Assembly: GCA_034716535.1 (NCBI GenBank)
Contig: JAYEJW010000262.1
Coordinates: forward strand, 1-11,940
DNA length: 11,940 nucleotides
Reading direction: 5' to 3'
From: JAYEJW01 sp034716535
GTDB taxonomy: Bacteria > Pseudomonadota > Gammaproteobacteria > Chromatiales > Chromatiaceae
The notes under the pieces are model-generated. The model saw only the letters and a list, made by a program, of their open reading frames with translations. It was not told the origin of the DNA and did no database searches. A program made the position numbers and the translations under genes. Each line of letters opens with the position of its first letter. Within the stretch, counting starts at the first letter, position 1. Below are positions 6,906-11,940 of the stretch, one piece after another.

Positions 6906-8032
6906 ATATCTTCACCTTGCCGGATCTGGGGGAAGGGCTGCAGGAGGCGGAGCTCCTGGAGTGGCTCGTGGGCCCGGGCGAGACCGTGGAAGAGGATCAG
7001 AATCTGGTCTCGGTGGAGACCGCCAAGGCCATCATCGACATCCCCTGTCCCGTGAGCGGCAGGGTCCTGAGGCTCTACGGCGAGGCGGGCGACGTCGTGC
7101 ACGTCGGCGATCCCCTTGTGGAGTTTGCGAGCGATTCCGATGCCTTGGAGACGGACCGCCCTGAATCGCCCGCGGAAAAGGACACCGGCAGCGTCGTGGG
7201 CCGGGTGGAGACCGGCCCGACGGTGCTCAGAGAAACGGCCGCCGCCAAGCCGGGCACCGGGATCAGGGTCTCTCCGGCAGTGCGTGCGTTGGCCCGGCGG
7301 CTGGAGGTCGATCTCTCCGTCGTGACCCCCACGGGGCCGGGCGGGGCCATCAGCAATGCCGACGTGCAGCGTGTGGCCGGGATCCTGAAGGAAGTCGGCC
7401 CCCTTGAGCCCCTGCGCGGTGTGCGCCGCGCCATGTCGCTCTCCATGAGCAAGGCCCATGCGGAGGTGGTCGCCGTGACGGTCTGCGACGATGCGGACAT
7501 CCACGCCTGGGGGCCCGACCAGGATGTCACCCTGCGGCTCATTCGGGCCCTGGTTGCCGGATGCCGCGCGGAGCCCTCGCTGAACGCCTGGTACGACAGC
7601 CACTCCCTGGGACGGCGCCTGATCGATAAGATCGACCTCGGTATCGCCGTAGATACCCCCGATGGCCTGTTCGTGCCGGTGCTGCGGGACGTGGCAGGCC
7701 GCTCCCCGGAGGAGCTGCGGACCGACGCCGACGCCCTCAAGGAGGCGGTGAGGTCCCGACGGATACCTCCGGCGGACCTGCGGGGCAATACCATCTCTCT
7801 ATCCAATTTCGGCAACTTCGGCGGCCGTTACGCCAATCCCGTCGTTGTGCCCCCCACGGTGGCGATCCTGGGCGCCGGTCGGGTCCGTGACGCGGTTGTG
7901 GCCGCGGACGCAAAACCCGCGGTTCACCGGGTCCTCCCCCTTTCCCTGAGCTTCGACCACCGGGCCGTCACCGGCGGTGAGGCAACCCGGTTTCTGGCAG
8001 TGGTCATCGAGGACCTGTCCCGCTCCGAATGA
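6902..8032 (+). CDS. pdhC: 2-oxo acid dehydrogenase E2 component (dihydrolipoamide acyltransferase)
   Basis: The 376-residue protein is the complex core. It transfers the acyl group from lipoamide to CoA. One lipoyl domain (about 2-78) has the lipoylation lysine K42 in VETAKA. An Ala/Pro-containing linker leads to a peripheral-subunit-binding domain (about 121-158, starting RVSPAVRALAR). The catalytic acyltransferase domain follows (about 168-374), with SNFGNFGG (301-308), PPTVAILGAGRV (317-328) and active-site H353 in SFDHRAVTGG. The usual DHRxxDG motif reads DHRAVTG here, with T357 in place of Asp. With a single lipoyl domain the protein is shorter than AceF. The reading frame is open upstream to 5969, but the lipoyl domain begins exactly at the ATG at 6902, which forms an ATGA overlap with the E1beta stop. 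The SNFGNFGG and PVVVPPTVAI segments also resemble branched-chain E2s, so the substrate stays open. No E3 gene follows. Confidence 0.92.
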   Translation: MNIFTLPDLGEGLQEAELLEWLVGPGETVEEDQNLVSVETAKAIIDIPCPVSGRVLRLYGEAGDVVHVGDPLVEFASDSDALETDRPESPAEKDTGSVVGRVETGPTVLRETAAAKPGTGIRVSPAVRALARRLEVDLSVVTPTGPGGAISNADVQRVAGILKEVGPLEPLRGVRRAMSLSMSKAHAEVVAVTVCDDADIHAWGPDQDVTLRLIRALVAGCRAEPSLNAWYDSHSLGRRLIDKIDLGIAVDTPDGLFVPVLRDVAGRSPEELRTDADALKEAVRSRRIPPADLRGNTISLSNFGNFGGRYANPVVVPPTVAILGAGRVRDAVVAADAKPAVHRVLPLSLSFDHRAVTGGEATRFLAVVIEDLSRSE

Positions 8033-8065
8033 GCCAAGGCTCGCTGTTACTCTGGGAGACCGATC

Positions 8066-8209
8066 ATGGCCAGTCGGAGATACTTTCAGGATTTCATGCC
8101 GCCTGAAGGATTCAAGGGACCGAGCTGGATCACAGCCCCAGCACCTCGCCGTCGTCGGACAGGTCGATGCGGTTCGCAGCCGGATTCCGCGGCAGGCCCG
8201 GCATGGTGA
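8066..8209 (+). other. Possible small ORF or gene remnant after the E2 gene
   Basis: A 47-codon frame starts at the ATG at 8066, with GGGAG 7 nt upstream, and begins MASRRYFQDFMPPEGFKGPS. Its first 21 codons lie in the 97-bp gap between the E2 gene and the formate-tetrahydrofolate ligase gene; the rest runs antisense into the ligase 3' end. The N-terminal part looks protein-like, while the tail (Arg/Pro/Gly-rich) looks like antisense noise. It could be a stump of a gene cut when this junction formed, or chance. The gap also holds a 6-bp inverted repeat (8085-8090 with 8102-8107) without a T-run. I do not recognise the product. Confidence 0.2.
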
Positions 8210-9755
8210 CGATGTCTCCGGTCAGGGCGAGCAGATAGCCGGCGCCGGCGGCAACCCGTACCGACTCGACGGGCAGGAGGAACTCCCGCGGGCGGCCGAC
8301 TGCGCGCGGATCGCCGCTCAACGAGAGGTGGGTCTTGGCGATACAGATCGGCAGTTTCTCGTAACCGAGACAGCGCACCCGCTCCAGGTCTTGGCGGGCG
8401 GCGCGGCTGAGCTCCAGGTCGCGGGCCCCGTAAATGGTACGTGCGACGGCCGCAATCTTCGCCTCAGGCGACTGATCCACCGCGTACAGATAGCGTACAG
8501 GGGGTGGCGGCTCGGCCGCCGCGGCGGTGACTGCTCGGGCCAGGGACTCGGCGCCGGCGCCGCCTTGCTCGAAGCCGGCGAACTGCGCCACGGTCAAGCC
8601 GCGCTCATCGCAGCCCTTTTCGATGGCGCGCAGATCGACCTCCGCATCACCCGCGAAGCGGTTAACGGCGATGACCGGCTCGAAACCGAAGGCACGCACG
8701 CTCTGCACGTGATGGTCCAGGTGCTCCAGACCGCGCTCGACCTCGGACACGGGGCCTCCCTTGAGCGGATCGCCGCCCCCGTGGATGCGCAATGCGCGCG
8801 CCGTCACAACGAGCACCACGGCGCTCGGCCACAGGCCCGCGCTACGGCACTTGAGATCGAAAAACTTCTCCGCACCCAGATCGAAACCGAAACCGGCCTC
8901 GGTAACGGCATAGTCCGCCCGGCTCGCCGCCGCCTTGGTTGCAACGACGCTGTTACAGCCGTGGGCGATGTTGCCGAAGGGCCCCCCGTGTACGAAGGCC
9001 GGAACACCCTCGGTGGACTGCACCAGGTTCGGCAGGATCGCGTCCTGCAGCAGCGCCGCCATCGCGCCGGTGGCTCCCAGCCCATCCGCGGTCACCGGAT
9101 CACCTGAGCGGTCGAAGCCGACCAGAATGCGCCCGAGCCGGGCCTTGAGATCGGTGAGGCCCTCATAGAGACAGAGGATTGCCATCACCTCCGAGGCCGC
9201 GGTGATGTCGAAGCCGTCCTCGCGTGGGACACCGTTCAGGCGACCTCCCAGCCCGATCACAGTCTTGCGCAACGCCCGGTCGTTGACATCCAGCACCCGT
9301 CGCCAGAAGAGCTGGCGATGCTCGAGATCCAGCTCGCTGCGAAAGTGCACCGCGTTGTCGACAAGCGCAGCCAGCAGGTTGTGCGCGGCCCCAACGGCGT
9401 GCAGGTCGCCTGTGAAATGCATGTTGATACGGCTCGAGGGCTGGACTTCACAGCGCCCCCCGCCGGTACCGCCACCCTTGAGGCCGAAGACCGGGCCGAG
9501 CGAGGGCTCGCGCAACGCCAGCGCGACCCGGTGGCCTGCGCGGCGTAGCCCCTGGGCCAGCCCGATGGAAACGGTCGTCTTCCCCTCACCGCTGCGCGTG
9601 GGGTTGATGGCCGAGACCAGAATGATCTTTCCCGCGGGACGGCTCTCGGCGATCGGCAGTGCCTGCAGGCGTAGTTTCGCCATGTGCTCGCCATAAACCA
9701 TCAGGTCGTCCGGTGAGAGATCGAGCTCGGCGGCGATATCCAGGATGGGGCGCAT
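8130..9755 (-). CDS. fhs: Formate-tetrahydrofolate ligase
   Basis: The 541-residue protein catalyses formate + ATP + tetrahydrofolate to 10-formyltetrahydrofolate + ADP + Pi in the cytoplasm, feeding one-carbon units to purines, formyl-Met or serine. The N-terminus (PILDIAAELDLSPDDL, then YGEHMAKL) is the family start. The P-loop is SGEGKTT (55-61), where the common form is AGEGKTT. The signatures REPSLGPVFGLKGGGTGGG (82-100) and HFTGDLHAVGAAHNLLAA (113-130) are clear, and the end carries LTGDIVTMPGLPRNPAA. It is slightly shorter than the usual 555-560 residues but appears complete. I used the ATG at 9755, not the one at 9827, because GAGAGG lies 7 nt upstream and the upstream extension has no family character. 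It is divergent from ornithine cyclodeaminase and convergent with the E2 gene. I see no glycine cleavage or other folate gene nearby that would explain its placement. Confidence 0.94.
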   Translation of the reverse strand: MRPILDIAAELDLSPDDLMVYGEHMAKLRLQALPIAESRPAGKIILVSAINPTRSGEGKTTVSIGLAQGLRRAGHRVALALREPSLGPVFGLKGGGTGGGRCEVQPSSRINMHFTGDLHAVGAAHNLLAALVDNAVHFRSELDLEHRQLFWRRVLDVNDRALRKTVIGLGGRLNGVPREDGFDITAASEVMAILCLYEGLTDLKARLGRILVGFDRSGDPVTADGLGATGAMAALLQDAILPNLVQSTEGVPAFVHGGPFGNIAHGCNSVVATKAAASRADYAVTEAGFGFDLGAEKFFDLKCRSAGLWPSAVVLVVTARALRIHGGGDPLKGGPVSEVERGLEHLDHHVQSVRAFGFEPVIAVNRFAGDAEVDLRAIEKGCDERGLTVAQFAGFEQGGAGAESLARAVTAAAAEPPPPVRYLYAVDQSPEAKIAAVARTIYGARDLELSRAARQDLERVRCLGYEKLPICIAKTHLSLSGDPRAVGRPREFLLPVESVRVAAGAGYLLALTGDIVTMPGLPRNPAANRIDLSDDGEVLGL

Positions 9756-9762
9756 GCTAGGA

Positions 9763-9768
9763 CCTCTC
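9763..9768 (-). promoter_or_regulatory. Ribosome binding site selecting the fhs start
   Basis: On the - strand GAGAGG lies 7 nt before the ATG at 9755. It supports this start over the ATG 72 bp upstream, where the reading frame has no family similarity. Confidence 0.6.
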
Positions 9769-9789
9769 GGTGCTGTGGGTTCCACACCA

Positions 9790-9821
9790 ATTATCGACCA
9801 GGGTTGCACAAACAGAGTCAA
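9790..9821 (-). promoter_or_regulatory. Tentative fhs promoter
   Basis: On the - strand TTGACT (9821-9816) and GATAAT (9795-9790) resemble -35 and -10 boxes, but the spacer is 20 bp, longer than the usual 16-18. The 124-bp divergent region (9756-9879) must hold the start signals for both fhs and ornithine cyclodeaminase. I saw no better pair on either strand. Confidence 0.2.
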
Positions 9822-9879
9822 CCGCACCGACGCCTGTCTAAGCGAATGGGCCGACTCTGATTTCTAAGAGGTCTTTCTC

Positions 9880-11016
9880 ATGAAGCTGTTGACGACAAGC
9901 CACTTTTGCGAGCTCGTGTCAGCCGTGGGATTCGACGCATTCAACCGCAGCCTGATTCGGACGTTGGAAGAGGACTTCTCCCGCTGGGAGCGTTTTCACA
10001 GGTCGCCCCGGCATGCCGTGCACTACCCCCACGGGGTCATCGAGCTCATGCCCATGGCGGACAACAGCCTGTATGCGTTCAAGTACGTCAACGGTCATCC
10101 AGGCAATACGCGTCTCGGAAAGCTCAGCGTGGTGGCGCTGGGGCTGCTGGCGGACGTGGACACCGGCTACCCGCGCATGCTGTGCGAGATGACCTTGCTG
10201 ACGGCGTTTCGCACCGCGGCCACGGCGGCCCTGGCGGCCCGCTATCTGGCCCGGTCGGACAGTCGCTGTCTCGCGCTCATCGGCACGGGTGCTCAGGCCG
10301 AGTTTCAGGTGGCGTCGCTGCGGACCCTGCTACCCCTGCAATCCCTCCGTTACTTCGATCTGGACCCCGGCGCCATGGAGAAACTCGCCCGCAACCTGAA
10401 AGGGGAGGGGCTGGAGCTGCGGCCGGCCTGTGACGTGGCCGAAGCCGTGGACGGGGCCGACGTTATCGTGACGGCCACTGCCGCCAAGCGGCGAAACCGC
10501 ATCCTCACCCGCGGGATGATCCTGCCGGGGGTACACATCCACGCAATGGGAGGGGACTGCCCCGGCAAGACCGAGCTGGCCCCGGACCTGCTGGACGGCT
10601 CGAAGATCGTCGTGGAGTATCTCGCCCAGAGCCGCGACGAGGGGGAGATCCAAAACCGACCTGATGTCTCCGTTCACGCCGAGCTGTGGGAGCTGGTGAC
10701 CGGTCGCAAGCCGGGTCGGGTCGCCGCGGATGAGATTACCCTGTTCGACGCCGTCGGCTTCGCCCTGGAGGATTTCTCCGCCCTGCGCCTCGTGGACCGG
10801 CTGAGCGATGAGCTCGGAATCGGGGACGAGGTCGACCTGATTCCGGAGCCGGGCGAACCGAAGGACCTGTATTCCCTGCTGGTGGGTCCGAAGACCGCGC
10901 CCACCAGGTCGCAGACCAGGCGCTCAGTGACTCCGTCGATGTCTCGCCGTGGGTTGAGCTCGGCGAGCTCCAGGCCGACGAAGCCCGGCTCCTGGGAGAC
11001 GCCCCGCAAGGCCTGA
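9880..11016 (+). CDS. Ornithine cyclodeaminase
   Basis: The 378-residue protein belongs to the ornithine cyclodeaminase/mu-crystallin family (L-ornithine to L-proline + NH3, NAD-dependent). FKYVNGHPGNT (67-77) and AFRTAATAA (109-117) carry the substrate-binding K68 and R111. LIGTGAQAEFQ (133-143) is the NAD-binding GxGxxxE loop. GGDCPGKTEL (224-233) carries D226, which corresponds to the catalytic aspartate of the Pseudomonas enzyme. AAGAG is not seen, but AAGAGG lies 8 nt before the ATG. Family similarity ends at about residue 336 (EPKDLYSLLVG), the normal C-terminus for proteins of about 340-350 residues. The last 42 residues, Ser/Arg/Thr-rich, are antisense to the arginase gene and look like readthrough after loss of the original stop. 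With arginase it would convert arginine to proline. Other family members (lysine cyclodeaminase, alanine dehydrogenase-like) are possible, but the NGHPGNT and GGDCPGKTEL motifs favour ornithine. Confidence 0.9.
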   Translation: MKLLTTSHFCELVSAVGFDAFNRSLIRTLEEDFSRWERFHRSPRHAVHYPHGVIELMPMADNSLYAFKYVNGHPGNTRLGKLSVVALGLLADVDTGYPRMLCEMTLLTAFRTAATAALAARYLARSDSRCLALIGTGAQAEFQVASLRTLLPLQSLRYFDLDPGAMEKLARNLKGEGLELRPACDVAEAVDGADVIVTATAAKRRNRILTRGMILPGVHIHAMGGDCPGKTELAPDLLDGSKIVVEYLAQSRDEGEIQNRPDVSVHAELWELVTGRKPGRVAADEITLFDAVGFALEDFSALRLVDRLSDELGIGDEVDLIPEPGEPKDLYSLLVGPKTAPTRSQTRRSVTPSMSRRGLSSASSRPTKPGSWETPRKA

Positions 11017-11756
11017 ATAAGCTCCCGTCCGCAAATCCCCCCGGGGACAGGGGTGCCCACGCCCGGGGCATCCCTTGGGTCCACGGCATCCAGGTCGATG
11101 CTTATGCCCACGTGGTCGCAGTGCGTCTTGAGGCGTCGTATCGCTTCCCACAACCGTTGGCGCAGACGTCCCCGTTGGCGGAGCCCGTGCATGTAGTGGA
11201 CCTGCACCCCGAGCCGTTCGAGCAGCCGCTTCTCTGCACCCTCGAAGCTGCGTACGCCCATCAGGATCAGATTCTCGGGCGGCAACGCGCGCTTGAAGCG
11301 GTACACCGTTGCGAGCATCGGGTCCAAGGCCCCGAGAAGGGCGGCCACGGGCATTCCGTGGAGGTTGCCGGAAGGCGACGTGGAGAAGTTGTGGGCATCC
11401 ATGTGGGCGTCTATCCAGACCAGCCCGAGCCGCTCGGGGCTGCCCAGGGCCTCGATCACCCCGCTCCAGACTCCCATGGCGCAGGAGTGGTCGCCTCCCA
11501 GGAACAGGAATCGGCGCTCCCGCTCCGTGAGCTGCCGGATTCGGTGGTGGATGCGGCAGCACAGATCCTCCAGGCTGTGCAGGTGCGCCAGTCCCGGCCG
11601 CAGATGCAGAACGCCCTGCCATTGCAGCCGCAGGCCGAAGGTTTCGAGACGGGCATGGGTCGAAGGGGCGTCTCTCAGTCGTACCGGTGCTTGTGCGCAT
11701 CCGCATTCCTTTCCGGCGAGGCAGGAAGCGGCTCCGATGGTGTCGATGTTTGTCAT
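10674..11756 (-). CDS. Arginase
   Basis: The 360-residue protein is a ureohydrolase (arginine + water to ornithine + urea). The dinuclear manganese ligands are visible: H90 (GGDHS), D116/H118/D120 (WIDAHMDAH) and D221/D223 (SIDLDAVDP). The segment TSPSGNLHGMP (126-136) with S129/N131 is the arginine-recognition loop of true arginases and argues against agmatinase. E266 (ELNP) is the substrate-binding glutamate. Family similarity ends near G290 (LVGAVFG), giving about 290 residues, close to the usual 295-310. The further 70 residues are Ser/Arg-rich, antisense to ornithine cyclodeaminase, and unlike any family tail. The N-terminus is cysteine-rich (C12, C18, C20). The start has only AAGG very close to the ATG, so translation may be weak. 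The gene converges on ornithine cyclodeaminase, the next step in the pathway, and is not co-transcribed with it. Symbol could be rocF or arcA; I leave it open. Confidence 0.92.
   Translation of the reverse strand: MTNIDTIGAASCLAGKECGCAQAPVRLRDAPSTHARLETFGLRLQWQGVLHLRPGLAHLHSLEDLCCRIHHRIRQLTERERRFLFLGGDHSCAMGVWSGVIEALGSPERLGLVWIDAHMDAHNFSTSPSGNLHGMPVAALLGALDPMLATVYRFKRALPPENLILMGVRSFEGAEKRLLERLGVQVHYMHGLRQRGRLRQRLWEAIRRLKTHCDHVGISIDLDAVDPRDAPGVGTPVPGGICGRELIQALRGVSQEPGFVGLELAELNPRRDIDGVTERLVCDLVGAVFGPTSREYRSFGSPGSGIRSTSSPIPSSSLSRSTRRRAEKSSRAKPTASNRVISSAATRPGLRPVTSSHSSA
10879..10907. repeat. Inverted repeat at the junction of the two convergent genes
   Basis: CTGGTGGG (10879-10886) and CCCACCAG (10900-10907) form a perfect 8-bp stem with a 13-nt loop. 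The left arm encodes Leu-Val-Gly at the end of the cyclodeaminase core; the right arm, read on the - strand, encodes Leu-Val-Gly near the end of the arginase core. There is no T-run on either side, so it is not a standard intrinsic terminator. It could still act as a bidirectional transcript-end hairpin, or mark a recombination point. Confidence 0.55.
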
Positions 11757-11795
11757 GTACCTTGCCGCGAAAATAGGCGCCGAAGACGCTCCTCG

Positions 11796-11832
11796 TCTCC
11801 CTCTCCCGTTTGGGAGAGGGCCGGGGAGAGGG
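11796..11832. repeat. Palindromic intergenic repeat, copy 1
   Basis: A 9-bp arm CCCTCTCCC (11799-11807) is followed by a GTTT loop and its exact complement GGGAGAGGG (11812-11820). A second GGGAGAGGG lies at 11824-11832, so one arm can pair with either of two partners. It is 40 bp upstream of the arginase start, in the presumed promoter or leader region. CCCTCTCCC-type palindromes are common intergenic repeats in proteobacteria (REP-like). Confidence 0.85.
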
Positions 11833-11871
11833 CAATTGTGACCAAATGTTCCATGGACGGAACAACAATGT

Positions 11872-11908
11872 TCTCCCTCTCCCGGTTGGGAGAGGGCCGG
11901 GGAGAGGG
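11872..11908. repeat. Palindromic intergenic repeat, copy 2
   Basis: This copy equals copy 1 over 37 bp except for one loop base (GGTT against GTTT) and lies in the same orientation, 76 bp downstream. Arms are at 11875-11883, 11888-11896 and 11900-11908. The 39-bp spacer between the copies contains its own short inverted repeat, TGTTCC (11847-11852) and GGAACA (11859-11864). No gene is visible from 11757 to the window end. Confidence 0.85.
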
Positions 11909-11940
11909 TCCCCTTCCTGACACCCGCGTTCCTGACGCGC

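Noticed and set aside
8027..8045. GAGC-CAAG-GCTC hairpin at the E2 stop codon as a terminator
   Set aside because: The stem is only 4 bp and no T-run follows.
7977..9107. 376-codon open frame antisense to fhs and overlapping the E2 end
   Set aside because: No recognisable protein motif. It is antisense to a clear formate-tetrahydrofolate ligase in GC-rich DNA, where long shadow frames are common.
10924..11868. 314-codon frame overlapping arginase on the same strand
   Set aside because: Pro/Arg/Gly-rich shadow of arginase that also runs across the intergenic repeat.
11796..11908. Two repeats with a 39-bp spacer as a CRISPR array
   Set aside because: Only two units, a strongly self-complementary repeat with three arms, and no cas genes. 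It fits a REP-like intergenic palindrome much better.

Overview
The window is a dense, GC-rich stretch of bacterial chromosome with eight complete or near-complete genes and one gene cut by the left edge. Everything I recognise is core metabolism or signalling. I see no integrase, transposase, phage gene, tRNA, rRNA or CRISPR array. The gene families and the high GC of most of the window suggest a proteobacterium. A gammaproteobacterium of the Chromatiales kind is my best guess, but that is inference from gene style, not a sequence match.

Left part (1-1906, + strand): a signalling operon. The tail of a single receiver domain is followed 18 bp later by a response regulator fused to a PP2C/SpoIIE-type serine phosphatase. 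A STAS-domain anti-sigma-factor antagonist overlaps its 3' end by 14 bp. This is the output half of a partner-switching pathway: the regulated phosphatase would dephosphorylate the STAS protein, which would then bind an anti-sigma/kinase. That kinase and the sigma factor or other target are not in the window. The sampled DNA here is visibly less GC-rich than the middle of the window.

Centre (1935-8032): a large Pat-type protein lysine acetyltransferase (ADP-forming acyl-CoA ligase-like region plus C-terminal GNAT) lies on the - strand. It is divergent from a tightly packed, translationally coupled E1alpha-E1beta-E2 operon for a 2-oxo acid dehydrogenase complex, probably pyruvate dehydrogenase. 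The shared upstream region of about 200 bp carries two palindromes that could be operators. The complex makes acyl-CoA (acetyl-CoA if it uses pyruvate), and Pat uses acetyl-CoA, so the pairing makes metabolic sense. No E3 (lipoamide dehydrogenase) gene is present.

Right part (8130-11756): formate-tetrahydrofolate ligase (- strand) is divergent from ornithine cyclodeaminase (+ strand), which converges on arginase (- strand). Arginase plus ornithine cyclodeaminase give arginine to ornithine to proline, with urea and ammonia released. The two genes overlap tail to tail by 343 bp. The recognisable cores of both proteins end at the same spot (about 10887), and each then reads antisense through the other. 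This is the oddest structure in the window. The right edge (11796-11908) carries two near-identical 37-bp palindromic repeats.

I did not find a convincing undescribed system. The findings are mostly local oddities of otherwise familiar genes.
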